Assembly: GCF_002261345.1 (NCBI RefSeq)
Contig: NZ_NEVT01000007.1
Location: 1-64,000 of the forward strand
Direction: 5' to 3'
Length of the DNA: 64,000 bases
Source: Bordetella genomosp. 2
GTDB taxonomy: Bacteria > Pseudomonadota > Gammaproteobacteria > Burkholderiales > Burkholderiaceae_B
The translations under genes were made by a program, and so were the position numbers. The number at the start of each line of letters is the position of its first letter. The stretch's first letter is position 1. The notes beneath the pieces were generated by a model, which saw only the letters and a list, made by a program, of their open reading frames with translations, did no database searches and had not been told where the DNA came from. This document shows positions 28,421 through 37,107 of this stretch, piece after piece.

Positions 28421-29329
28421 CTACAACGGCAACCCGCAAGCCTTGCGAACCTGCGCCCGCAGCCCCCCGAAGCTTTCCTGCAGGCTCAGGTTGCTGGTCA
28501 CCCAGGTCAGGTCGGCCTTGGCGTAGAACGCCTCGCGTCCGGCCAGGATGCGCTTGAGGTCGGCCATGGCTTCGTTGTTGCCCGACATGGGGCGGAAATC
28601 CCCCTGCGCCATGACCCGCGCCATATGCTCGTCGGGCATGGCGCGCAGCCATACCGTGTAGCAATGGGCCAACAGCAGGTTCAGCGTGGCCGGTTCGGAC
28701 ACCAGCCCGCCCGGCGTGGCCAGCACCATCTCGGGGTAGATCTGCACCGCCTCTTCGAGGGCGCGGCGCTCGTAGCGCCGGTAGGCATTGGGCCCGTACA
28801 GGTTGTGGATCTCGAGGATGCTGCAGCCGGCCACCCGTTCGATCTCGCGGTTGAGCTCGACAAACGGATAGCCCAGGTCGTCGGCCAGCATCTGCCCCAG
28901 CGTGGACTTGCCGGCGCCGCGCAGCCCGATGAGCGCCACGCGCTGGAACCGGTTGGGGCGCTGCGCCCCGCCGCCGACCCCGAACAGCTGCGTCAGCGCC
29001 TCGCGGGCGCGCTGCAGGTCGGACTCGGTGCGGCCGCTGAGCAATTCGCGGATCAACAGCCAGTCGGGCGATTCGGTGGTGACGTCGCCGACCAGTTCCG
29101 CCAGGGCGCAGTTGAAGGCCTTGGCGATCTGCAGCAGCACCAGGATGGAGGCGTTGCCCACGCCGTGCTCCAGGTTCGCCAGATGGCGCTCGGACACGCC
29201 GGTGGCCTGGGACAGGCTCTTGCGCGTCATGCCGCGTATCGCGCGCAGGCGCCGCACGCGCTCGCCCAGCGCCACCAGGAATGGTTCGCGGCGCGGCTCC
29301 GATGATTCCTTGTCTAGCGCTTGGATCAT
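28421..29329 (-). CDS. boxR: Transcriptional regulator BoxR (HTH plus shikimate-kinase-like domain)
   Basis: A 302-residue regulator with a distinctive two-part build. The N-terminal lambda-type helix-turn-helix (LGERVRRLRAIRGMTRKSLS...ERHLANLEHGVGNAS) is followed by a shikimate kinase-like domain with an intact P-loop (GLRGAGKSTLGQML, about residue 140). This is the architecture of BzdR/BoxR, repressors of anaerobic and aerobic benzoyl-CoA pathways in which the kinase-like domain binds benzoyl-CoA. It sits between the two box operons it presumably represses. A GCACTATAGTGC palindrome 40 bp upstream suggests autoregulation. Confidence 0.95.
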   Translation of the reverse strand: MIQALDKESSEPRREPFLVALGERVRRLRAIRGMTRKSLSQATGVSERHLANLEHGVGNASILVLLQIAKAFNCALAELVGDVTTESPDWLLIRELLSGRTESDLQRAREALTQLFGVGGGAQRPNRFQRVALIGLRGAGKSTLGQMLADDLGYPFVELNREIERVAGCSILEIHNLYGPNAYRRYERRALEEAVQIYPEMVLATPGGLVSEPATLNLLLAHCYTVWLRAMPDEHMARVMAQGDFRPMSGNNEAMADLKRILAGREAFYAKADLTWVTSNLSLQESFGGLRAQVRKACGLPL

Positions 29330-29368
29330 GCGATCGACTCCGAGGAAACCCTCATTTTCAGCGTTTTA

Positions 29369-29410
29369 TGCACTATAGTGCTTGACTGCGGTGGTGTGAA
29401 GCACTATTTT
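29369..29410 (+). promoter_or_regulatory. boxD-operon promoter with BoxR-type operator
   Basis: TTGACT (29382-29387) and TATTTT (29405-29410) are spaced by 17 bp. The perfect palindrome GCACTATAGTGC (29370-29381) abuts the -35, producing GTGCTTGAC, and GCAC precedes the -10. This is the same layout as the boxC promoter. The palindrome also lies within the likely boxR promoter region on the other strand, so one bound repressor could control both directions. Confidence 0.75.
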
Positions 29411-29509
29411 TCTTCAAACCAACCACTGGTGCGCGCAAAACCTCATAAAAAAGCAATTGATTGCATGCGCCGCGACCAGTGCGCCGACAGTGTAAAGGAC
29501 GAGACAAGC

Positions 29510-29980
29510 ATGAAACCTCCGGCGTCATTCCATCAATTGATGCGCAGCATCACCGCCCCCATCGCCGGCCTGCCGCTGGACCAGGCGCTGCAGGAACGGC
29601 TCAATCGCGACATGGGCGCCGCCAGCCAGCAGTACCGCGAGGTGTTCGCCGCCTGTCGGCAGGGCGTGGCCGAGGGCTGGCTGTGCGGCCGGGAAGGCGG
29701 CGGCATCCGCTACGGCCGCGCCTTGGCGGCCGACGACGAACTGGCGGGCTTTTCGGTCGACGTGGTGGAGATGCCGAGCCTCGCCGGCCCGCACCATGCC
29801 CATCCGCACGGCGAGATCGACCTGATCATGCCGCTGGACGAGGCGGCGCGCTTCGACGGCCATCCCGCCGGCTGGCTGGTCTACGGCCCGGGCAGCGCGC
29901 ACCGCCCCACCGTCAGCGGCGGCCGCGCCCTGGTGCTGTACCTGCTGCCGGGCGGCGCCATCGAATTCACGCGGGCATAG
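29510..29980 (+). CDS. DUF4863 family protein
   Basis: A 156-residue cytoplasmic protein resembling the DUF4863 family, members of which include 4-hydroxylaminobenzoate lyase. The central segment EMPSLAGPHHAHPHGEIDLIM is rich in histidines and has the H-x-H...E spacing of a cupin-like metal site, followed by GWLVYGPGSAHRPTVSGG with another histidine. It is the first gene of the boxD operon, 4 bp before boxD, so a role in the benzoate pathway is likely but undefined. The ATG at 29510 gives a leader of about 90 bases from the promoter. Family assignment is from memory. Confidence 0.7.
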   Translation: MKPPASFHQLMRSITAPIAGLPLDQALQERLNRDMGAASQQYREVFAACRQGVAEGWLCGREGGGIRYGRALAADDELAGFSVDVVEMPSLAGPHHAHPHGEIDLIMPLDEAARFDGHPAGWLVYGPGSAHRPTVSGGRALVLYLLPGGAIEFTRA

Positions 29981-29984
29981 CGAT

Positions 29985-31529
29985 ATGGAGCGACTGCACA
30001 ACTACGTGGCGGGCCAGTGGCAGGCCGGCCAGGGCGACGGCGCGGTATTGCGCGACCCGCTGTCGGGCGCCGCGCTGGCCGCGGTCGACAACACCGGACT
30101 GGACTTGCCCGCCGCCTGCGACTGGGCCCGCCGCACCGGCGGCGCGGCGCTGCGCGCCCTGTCTTACGCCGAGCGGGCGGCGCTGCTGGGACGAGTGGCG
30201 GAGGTGCTGCAGGCCAACCGCGACAAGTACTACGACATCGCGCTGCGCAATTCGGGCACCGTGAAACAGGATTCCGCGGTCGACATCGAGGGCGGCATCT
30301 ATACCCTGTCGTATTACGCCAAACTGGGCGCCGGCCTGGCCGAGCGGGGCTTCCGCGCCGACGGCCCGGCCGACACGCTGGCGCGCGACGGCGCCTACCA
30401 GGTGCAGCACATCGCGGTGCCGGTGCGCGGCCTGGCGCTGCTGATCAACGCCTTCAATTTTCCGTCCTGGGGCCTGTGGGAGAAAGCCGGCCCGGCGCTG
30501 CTGTCGGGCGTGCCCATCGTGGTCAAGCCGGCCACCGCGACCGCCTGGCTGGCCCATGCGATGGTGGCCGACGTACTGGCCGCCGGCGTCCTGCCGGCCG
30601 GCGCGCTGACGCTGGTATGCGGCAGCTCGGCCGGCCTGCTCGACGCGCTGGCCCCGGGCGACGTGCTGTCCTTCACCGGCTCGTCGGACACGGCCGCCCT
30701 GCTGCGCGCCCATCCGCGCGTAGCGCGCGACGGCGTGCGCATGAACGCCGAGACCGACAGCCTGAACTGCGCGCTGCTGGGCCCGGACGCGGCCGAGGGC
30801 GGCGCGGCGTTCGACGCGCTGGTGCGCGAAGCGGTGCGCGAGATCACCGTGAAATCGGGCCAGAAATGCACGGCCATCCGCCGCATCCTGGTGCCGCGCG
30901 CGGCCTACGCGCGTGCGGCCGAGGCCATCGCGGCGGCGCTGGCGGACATCGCGGTCGGCGACCCGCGCAACCCCGCGGTGCGCATGGGCTCGCTGGTCAG
31001 CCGCGCGCAGCACGACGACGTGCAGGCCGGCATCCAGGCCCTGCGCGCGGGCAGCGAGGTGCTGTTCGACGGCGGCCGCGTGCAGTTGCTGGATGCCGAC
31101 CCGGCGATCTCCGCCTGCGTGGCGCCCTGGCTGCTGGGCGCGCCGGATCCCGATGCGCATCCGCTGGCGCACGACCGCGAGGTGTTCGGCCCGCTCGCCA
31201 CCCTGATGCCCTATCGCGACGCCGGCCACGCCTACGAGCTGGCGCGGCGCGGGCAGGGTTCGCTGGTGGCGTCGGTCTACAGCGACGACACGGCATTCCT
31301 GGCGCGCAGCGCGCTGGAACTGGCCGACAGCCACGGCCGCGTGCACCTGGTCAGCCCCGAGGCTGCCCGCACGCATACCGGCCACGGCAATGTGATGCCG
31401 CAGGCGCTGCATGGGGGTCCGGGCCGCGCCGGCGGCGGCGAAGAGCTGGGCGGCCTGCGCGCGCTGGCCTTGTACCACCGCCGCGCCGCCATCCAGGGCG
31501 CGCCCCAGCGCCTGCAGGCGCTGGCGTGA
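29985..31529 (+). CDS. boxD: 3,4-dehydroadipyl-CoA semialdehyde dehydrogenase BoxD
   Basis: A 514-residue NADP-dependent aldehyde dehydrogenase that oxidises the BoxC product to 3,4-dehydroadipyl-CoA. It resembles the aldehyde dehydrogenase half of PaaZ. INAFNFPSWGLWEKAGPALL and the glycine motif FTGSSDTAALL bind the cofactor, the general-base Glu lies in MNAETDSLN, and nucleophile Cys295 in KSGQKCTAIRR. There is no fused hydratase domain. It is four bases downstream of the DUF4863 gene. Confidence 0.94.
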   Translation: MERLHNYVAGQWQAGQGDGAVLRDPLSGAALAAVDNTGLDLPAACDWARRTGGAALRALSYAERAALLGRVAEVLQANRDKYYDIALRNSGTVKQDSAVDIEGGIYTLSYYAKLGAGLAERGFRADGPADTLARDGAYQVQHIAVPVRGLALLINAFNFPSWGLWEKAGPALLSGVPIVVKPATATAWLAHAMVADVLAAGVLPAGALTLVCGSSAGLLDALAPGDVLSFTGSSDTAALLRAHPRVARDGVRMNAETDSLNCALLGPDAAEGGAAFDALVREAVREITVKSGQKCTAIRRILVPRAAYARAAEAIAAALADIAVGDPRNPAVRMGSLVSRAQHDDVQAGIQALRAGSEVLFDGGRVQLLDADPAISACVAPWLLGAPDPDAHPLAHDREVFGPLATLMPYRDAGHAYELARRGQGSLVASVYSDDTAFLARSALELADSHGRVHLVSPEAARTHTGHGNVMPQALHGGPGRAGGGEELGGLRALALYHRRAAIQGAPQRLQALA

Positions 31530-31566
31530 CCGCGCGACGACGACAGCCGACCATCGGAGAGAGACC

Positions 31567-33126
31567 ATGAACCCCTGCCCCACCGAGCTGAACTTCGCCA
31601 GCCACCTGGCCGCGCTGAATGCGCCGCGCGCCGCCAAGACGGCCTATGTCGACGACACCCGCCGCATCACCTACGGCGAACTGGCTGAGCGGGTCGCGCG
31701 TTGCGCCGGGGCGTTGCGCGCGCTAGGCCTGCGCCGCGAAGAACGCGTGCTGCTGCTGATGCACGACAGCGTCGACTGGCCCGTGGCGTTCCTGGGCGCG
31801 CTGCATGCCGGCGTGGTGCCGGTCGCCGTCAATACTCTGCTGACCCCGGACGACTACGCCTATATCGCCGGCCATTGCCGCGCCCGCGCCGCGTTCGTGT
31901 CCGGCGCGCTGCTGGGCACGCTGCAGACCGCGCTGGCCAAGGCTCCGCACGAGATCGAACATCTGCTGGTCGCTCAGCCGGCCGGCCCGCTGCCGCCCCA
32001 GGCGCGCGAATTCGAAGCCCTGCTGGCGGCGGCGCCGCTGATGCCGGCGGTGCGCACGCTGGCCGACGAGATCGCCTTCTGGCTGTATTCGTCCGGCTCC
32101 ACTGGCAAGCCCAAGGGCGTGGTGCACACCCACGGCAACCTGTGGCACACGGTGGAGCTGTACGCCAAGCCGGTGCTGGGCATCCGCGAGGACGACGTGG
32201 TGTTCTCGGCGGCCAAGCTGTTCTTCGCCTATGGCCTGGGCAACGGGCTGAGCTTCCCGTTGTCGGTGGGCGCGACGGTGGTGGTGATGAGCGAGCGCCC
32301 CACCCCCCAGGCGGTATTCAAGCGGCTGGTCGAGCACCAGCCGACCGTGTTCTATGGCGTGCCCACGCTGTATGCCAGCATGCTGGCCAGTCCCGACCTG
32401 CCGGCGCGCGAGCAGGTCGCGCTGCGCGTCTGCACGTCGGCCGGCGAGGCCCTGCCGCGCGACATCGGCGAACGCTTCACGCGCCAGTTCGGCTGCGAGA
32501 TCCTGGACGGCATCGGCTCGACCGAGATGCTGCACATCTTCATCTCGAACCAGCCGGGCCAGCTGCGCTACGGGACCACCGGCAAGCCGGTGCCCGGCTA
32601 CGAGGTCCAGTTGCGCGACGAGGACGGCCGCCCGGTGCCGCCCAACGTGATCGGCGATCTCTACATCAAGGGCCCCAGCACCGCGCTGATGTACTGGAAC
32701 AACCGCGACAAGACCCGCCAGTGTTTCCAGGGCGAATGGCTCAAGAGCGGCGACAAGTACCTGTGCGACGCGGACGGCTACTACACCTACGCGGGCCGCA
32801 GCGACGACATGATCAAAGTGAGCGGCCAGTACGTGTCGCCGGTGGAGGTCGAGAACGTGCTGATCCAGCACGAAGCCGTGCTGGAGGCCGCCGTCATCGG
32901 CGTGCCCGACCACGAAGGACTGGTCAAGACCAAGGCCTACGTGGTGCTGCGCCCCGGCTTCCAGCCCGATGCCGACACCGGGGCGGCGCTGCAGCAGTAC
33001 GTCAAGCAGCACCTGGCCCCGTTCAAGTACCCGCGCCAGATCGACTTCACCGAAGAGCTGCCCAAGACCGCCACCGGCAAGATCCAGCGGTTCCGCCTGC
33101 GGCAGCTGGAAGAGGCGGCGCTGTGA
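31567..33126 (+). CDS. bclA: Benzoate-CoA ligase
   Basis: A 519-residue AMP-forming ligase that converts benzoate to benzoyl-CoA, the entry step of the box pathway. The AMP-binding motif YSSGSTGKPKGVVHTH is near residue 175, followed by FFAYGLGNGLSFPL and FYGVPTLYASML, blocks typical of benzoate- and 4-hydroxybenzoate-CoA ligases. The hinge and catalytic lysine are in GRSDDMIKVSGQYVSP and KTATGKIQRF. The start at 31567 has GGAGAGAGACC just upstream. Its stop overlaps the next start as GTGA. Confidence 0.94.
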   Translation: MNPCPTELNFASHLAALNAPRAAKTAYVDDTRRITYGELAERVARCAGALRALGLRREERVLLLMHDSVDWPVAFLGALHAGVVPVAVNTLLTPDDYAYIAGHCRARAAFVSGALLGTLQTALAKAPHEIEHLLVAQPAGPLPPQAREFEALLAAAPLMPAVRTLADEIAFWLYSSGSTGKPKGVVHTHGNLWHTVELYAKPVLGIREDDVVFSAAKLFFAYGLGNGLSFPLSVGATVVVMSERPTPQAVFKRLVEHQPTVFYGVPTLYASMLASPDLPAREQVALRVCTSAGEALPRDIGERFTRQFGCEILDGIGSTEMLHIFISNQPGQLRYGTTGKPVPGYEVQLRDEDGRPVPPNVIGDLYIKGPSTALMYWNNRDKTRQCFQGEWLKSGDKYLCDADGYYTYAGRSDDMIKVSGQYVSPVEVENVLIQHEAVLEAAVIGVPDHEGLVKTKAYVVLRPGFQPDADTGAALQQYVKQHLAPFKYPRQIDFTEELPKTATGKIQRFRLRQLEEAAL

Positions 33127-33950
33127 GCGGGACGGTGGCCGCCGACGCCACGGCCTGGGCCGGACTGCGCGCCCTGGGCCGCGACCTGCGCCTGGAGTAT
33201 CGCTGGATCGCGCCGGCGCGGCGCGACGCCCCATTGCTGGTCTTCCTGCATGAAGGCCTGGGCTCGGCCAGCATGTGGAAGGACTGGCCGGAGCGCGCCT
33301 GCGACGCGGCGGGCTGCCGCGGCCTGGTGTATTCCCGCTATGGCTACGGACGGTCGACGCCGCGGCCGCCGGACGAGCAATGGCCGGTGCACTTCATGCA
33401 CGACCAGGCGCGCGATGTGCTGCCCGCGCTGCTGCGCACGCTGGGCGTCGACGCCGCGCGCGACCGCCCGGTGCTGTATGGCCACAGCGACGGCGCCTCG
33501 ATCGCGCTGCTGTACGCCGCCATGCACCCCGAGGCGATAGCCGGCGTGGTGGCGGCGGCGCCGCACATCATGGTGGAGGACGTCGCCATCGCCAGCATCC
33601 GGCAGGCGCGCCGCGCCTACCTGGAAACCGATCTGCCGGCCCGGCTGGCGCGCTATCACGCCGACCCCGGCTCGGCATTCTGGGGCTGGAACGACATCTG
33701 GCTGGATCCGGCGTTCCGCGCCTGGGATATCCGCGACTACCTGCCGCGCATCCGCTGCCCGCTGCTGGCGCTGCAAGGCGTGGACGACGAATACGGGACG
33801 CTCGAGCAGATCCGCGGCATCCGCCGGCTGGCGCCGCAGACGCGCCTGCTCGAGATCCCCGCTTGCGGCCATGCGCCGCACAAGGATCAACCCGACACGG
33901 TCATCGCGGCCGTCGCCGATTTCGTCGGCGGCCTGAGCAAGACCGGCTGA
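33123..33950 (+). CDS. Alpha/beta hydrolase of the box operon
   Basis: A 275-residue alpha/beta hydrolase. The nucleophile elbow is GHSDGAS (Ser in a G-x-S-x-G-like context with Asp), the oxyanion region reads VFLHEGLGSASMWKDWP, and the catalytic His is in ACGHAPHKDQPD. The start is a GTG overlapping the benzoate-CoA ligase stop, so the two are translationally coupled. A role as thioesterase or lactonase relieving stalled CoA intermediates is plausible from context but not shown by the sequence. Confidence 0.82.
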   Translation: MSGTVAADATAWAGLRALGRDLRLEYRWIAPARRDAPLLVFLHEGLGSASMWKDWPERACDAAGCRGLVYSRYGYGRSTPRPPDEQWPVHFMHDQARDVLPALLRTLGVDAARDRPVLYGHSDGASIALLYAAMHPEAIAGVVAAAPHIMVEDVAIASIRQARRAYLETDLPARLARYHADPGSAFWGWNDIWLDPAFRAWDIRDYLPRIRCPLLALQGVDDEYGTLEQIRGIRRLAPQTRLLEIPACGHAPHKDQPDTVIAAVADFVGGLSKTG

Positions 33951-33988
33951 GCCCGCGCGGCCGGCCGACAATAACCAGGAGACAAACC

Positions 33989-35149
33989 ATGCACCACGCC
34001 CTGACCCGCGCGCTCGCCGCCGGTATGCTCGCACTGGCCGCCGGCGGCGCCTCGGCCGCCGACAAGATCAAGGTCGGCTTCATGCTGCCCTACAGCGGCA
34101 CCTATGCCGCGCTGGGCGCAGCCATCGAGAACGGCTTCAAGCTGTACGTCGCCGAACAGGGCGGCAAACTGGGCGGCCGCGAGATCGAATACTTCAAGGT
34201 GGACGACGAATCCAATCCGGCCAAGGCCTCCGAGAACGCCAACAGGCTGATCAAGCGCGACCAGGTCGACGTGCTGATCGGCACGGTGCATTCGGGCGTG
34301 GCGATGGCGCTGGCCAAGGCCGCCAAGGGCAGCGACACGACGCTGATCGTCACCAATGCCGGCGCCGACGCGATCACCGGGCCGATGTGCGGGCCGGGCA
34401 TCTTCCGCACCTCGTTCTCCAACTGGCAGCCCGGCTACGCCATGGGCCCGGTGGCGGCGGCCAAGGGGCACAAGACCGCGGTAACCATCACCTGGAAGTA
34501 CGCGGCGGGCGAGGAGCAGATCGGCGGCTTCCGGGAAGGTTTCGAGAAGGCCGGCGGCAAGGTCGTCAAGGAGCTGACCCTGCCCTTTCCCAACGTGGAA
34601 TTCCAATCGCTGCTGACGGAAATCGCGGCGCTCAAGCCCGACATGGTGTTTGCGTTCTTCGCCGGCGGCGGCGCGGTCAAGTTCGTGCAGGACTACCATG
34701 CCTCGGGCCTGCAGAAGAGCATTCCCCTGTACGGCACCGGCTTTCTCACCGACGGCACCCTGCCGGCCCAGGGCGAGGCGGCGCAGGGCCTGCTGACCAC
34801 GCTGCATTATGCCGACGGCCTGGACACGCCGCGCGACAACGCGTTTCGCGCCGACTATCGCAAGGCCTACAACATGCAGCCCGACGTATACGCCGTGCAA
34901 GGCTACGACGCGGCGCAATTGATGCAGGTGGGCCTGCAGGCGGTGCAGGGCGATATCGCCAACAAGACGGCCTTCCGCGACGCCATGCGCGGCGCCACCA
35001 TCGACAGTCCGCGCGGCAAGTTCACGCTGTCCCCGTCCGGCAACCCGGTGCAGGACCTCTACCTGCGCCAGGTGGCGGGCCAGGAGAACAAGGTGGTCGA
35101 CGTCGCGGTCCGGCAGCTGGCCGACCCGGCGCGCGGCTGCAAGCTCTGA
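33989..35149 (+). CDS. ABC transporter substrate-binding protein, branched-chain/aromatic acid type
   Basis: A 386-residue periplasmic binding protein of the Leu/Ile/Val type. The signal peptide is MHHALTRALAAGMLALAAG...ASA, and the mature part starts ADKIKVGFMLPYSGTYAALG, typical of family 4 binding proteins. It starts a complete transporter cassette (binding protein, two permeases, two ATPases) within the boxD operon, so benzoate or a related aromatic acid is the probable ligand. The ATG at 33989 follows AGGAGA and the adjacent signal peptide confirms it. Confidence 0.9.
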   Translation: MHHALTRALAAGMLALAAGGASAADKIKVGFMLPYSGTYAALGAAIENGFKLYVAEQGGKLGGREIEYFKVDDESNPAKASENANRLIKRDQVDVLIGTVHSGVAMALAKAAKGSDTTLIVTNAGADAITGPMCGPGIFRTSFSNWQPGYAMGPVAAAKGHKTAVTITWKYAAGEEQIGGFREGFEKAGGKVVKELTLPFPNVEFQSLLTEIAALKPDMVFAFFAGGGAVKFVQDYHASGLQKSIPLYGTGFLTDGTLPAQGEAAQGLLTTLHYADGLDTPRDNAFRADYRKAYNMQPDVYAVQGYDAAQLMQVGLQAVQGDIANKTAFRDAMRGATIDSPRGKFTLSPSGNPVQDLYLRQVAGQENKVVDVAVRQLADPARGCKL

Positions 35150-35171
35150 CGCGCCCCGGGCGGACCGCGAC

Positions 35172-36053
35172 ATGGACGCGAGCATCTTCCTCATCCAGTG
35201 CCTGAACGCCTTGCAGCACGGGCTGCTGCTGTTCCTGGTGGCCAGCGGCCTGACGCTGATCTTCGGCATCATGGGCATCATCAACCTGGCCCACGGCAGC
35301 TTCTACATGATCGGCGCCTACATGGCCTTCGCCCTGGGGCCGCTGGTGGACCGCTGGCTGGGCGGCGGTTTCGCGCTCACCCTGGTCCTGTGCGTGCTGC
35401 TGGCCGCCCTGCTCGGCTACCTGCTGGAAGCGGTGTTCTTCAGTTTCCTGTACCGGCGCGACCATCTGCAGCAGGTGCTGATGACGTACGGGCTGATCCT
35501 GGTCTTCGAGGAAGTGCGCAGCCTGCTCGTCGGCAACGACGTGCACGGCGTGCCCGTGCCGGCGTGGCTGGCGGGCACGGTGTCGCTGGGCGGGGTGATG
35601 ACATACCCGGTGTACCGGCTGTTCATCTCGGCAGTGGGCATCGCGGTCGCGCTGCTGCTGTACTGGGTCATCACGCGCACCCGGCTGGGCATGATGGTGC
35701 GCGCGGGCGCCAGCAACCGCGAGATGATCGGTTCGCTGGGCATCGACATCAACCGCCTGTACCGCATCGTGTTCGCCGCCGGCGTGGCGCTGGCCGCGCT
35801 GGCCGGCACCATCGCGGCGCCGGTATCGTCGGTCTATCCCGGCATGGGCCACGGCGTGCTGATCGTGTGCTTCGTGGTCGTGGTCATCGGCGGCATCGGG
35901 TCGATCCGCGGCGCGTTCCTCGCCGCCATGCTGGTAGGCGCGGTCGAGACCTTCGGCCAGGTGCTGTTCCCGGCCGCGGCCGGCGTGCTGGTGTACCTGC
36001 TGATGGCATTCATTCTGCTGTGCAAGCCCGAAGGGCTGTTCAAACAGGGCTAG
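35172..36053 (+). CDS. Branched-chain-type ABC transporter permease (LivH family)
   Basis: A 293-residue inner-membrane permease with about eight hydrophobic helices. It opens IFLIQCLNALQHGLLLFLVA and contains GLTLIFGIMGIINLAHGSFYM, the LivH signature. The C-terminal half has VVVIGGIGSIRGAFLAAMLV, the conserved glycine-rich coupling segment. It follows the binding protein by 22 bp and pairs with the LivM-like permease four bases downstream. Confidence 0.92.
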   Translation: MDASIFLIQCLNALQHGLLLFLVASGLTLIFGIMGIINLAHGSFYMIGAYMAFALGPLVDRWLGGGFALTLVLCVLLAALLGYLLEAVFFSFLYRRDHLQQVLMTYGLILVFEEVRSLLVGNDVHGVPVPAWLAGTVSLGGVMTYPVYRLFISAVGIAVALLLYWVITRTRLGMMVRAGASNREMIGSLGIDINRLYRIVFAAGVALAALAGTIAAPVSSVYPGMGHGVLIVCFVVVVIGGIGSIRGAFLAAMLVGAVETFGQVLFPAAAGVLVYLLMAFILLCKPEGLFKQG

Positions 36054-36057
36054 CGCG

Positions 36058-37107
36058 ATGCACCACGCAAGCAAACTGATCCCCATAGCCGTCCTGCTGG
36101 CGCTGGCCGCCTTCTATTGGACAGGCGCCGACTACTACACCGGGCTGGCCGTGAAGATCATGATCTACGCGATCTTCGCCCTCAGCCTGCAACTACTGGT
36201 GGGCGGCGCCGGCCTGATCAGCCTGGGGCACGCGGCCTTCTTCGGCATCGGCGCCTATGCGGCGGCGCTGCTGTCGCCCGATTCGGGGGCCGCCGCGCTG
36301 CCCGCCCTGCTGGCGGCCGCGGTCGGCGGCGCGGCGCTCTATGCGCTGCTGACCGGCGCGCTGGCGCTGCGCACGCGCGGCGTGTATTTCATCATGGTGA
36401 CGCTGGCGTTCTCGCAGATGGCGTACTACATCTTCCACGACACCGAAGTCGGCGGGGGCAGCGACGGCATCTACCTGTACTTCCGGCCGCAGTTGACGCT
36501 GGCGGGCTGGATGCCGTTCGACCTGGACGCGCCCGGCACCTACTATTTCTTCGTGCTGGGCTGCCTGGCGCTGGTATGGGGCTTCCTGGCCATGCTGGGC
36601 CGCTCGCCCTTCGGCGCCGCGCTGGCCGGCATCCGCATCAACGAGCAGCGCATGCGCGCGGCCGGCTACTCGACCTTCCCGTACAAGCTCGCGGCCTATG
36701 TCATCGGCGGCGCGCTGGCAGGGCTGACCGGGTTCCTGTATGCGCTGAAAGACGGTTTCGTGACGCCCGAGCTGCTGGCCTGGGAACAGTCCGGCCTGGT
36801 GCTGCTGATGGTGATCCTGGGCGGCATGGGGCGGCTGGGCGGCGCGGTGCTGGGCGCGGCCGCGCTGATCCTCTTGCAGGAATTGTTCCAGTCGCAGGCC
36901 CTGCTGGGCGACTACGCCAAGCACTGGCACCTGCCCCTGGGGCTGGCCATCATCGCGCTGGTGGCGCTGCTGCCGGACGGCTTGGCCGGCCTGCCGGCGC
37001 AATGGCGCGCCCGCCGCGCGGCGGCGCGCCGGCAGGCGGCGCCGCCAGCCGAGCCCGGCGTCCCCGCCGCGCCGCCGCTCCCCTTGTCCGGAGGCCCCCA
37101 TGCCTGA
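36058..37107 (+). CDS. Branched-chain-type ABC transporter permease (LivM family)
   Basis: A 349-residue permease with about nine membrane segments. LLVGGAGLISLGHAAFFGIG is the LivM signature, and GGMGRLGGAVLGAAALILLQE is the cytoplasmic coupling motif. The final 30 residues are Arg/Ala/Pro-rich and cytoplasmic. The end overlaps the ATPase start by eight bases. It works with the LivH-like protein to form the membrane channel of the probable benzoate importer. Confidence 0.92.
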   Translation: MHHASKLIPIAVLLALAAFYWTGADYYTGLAVKIMIYAIFALSLQLLVGGAGLISLGHAAFFGIGAYAAALLSPDSGAAALPALLAAAVGGAALYALLTGALALRTRGVYFIMVTLAFSQMAYYIFHDTEVGGGSDGIYLYFRPQLTLAGWMPFDLDAPGTYYFFVLGCLALVWGFLAMLGRSPFGAALAGIRINEQRMRAAGYSTFPYKLAAYVIGGALAGLTGFLYALKDGFVTPELLAWEQSGLVLLMVILGGMGRLGGAVLGAAALILLQELFQSQALLGDYAKHWHLPLGLAIIALVALLPDGLAGLPAQWRARRAAARRQAAPPAEPGVPAAPPLPLSGGPHA

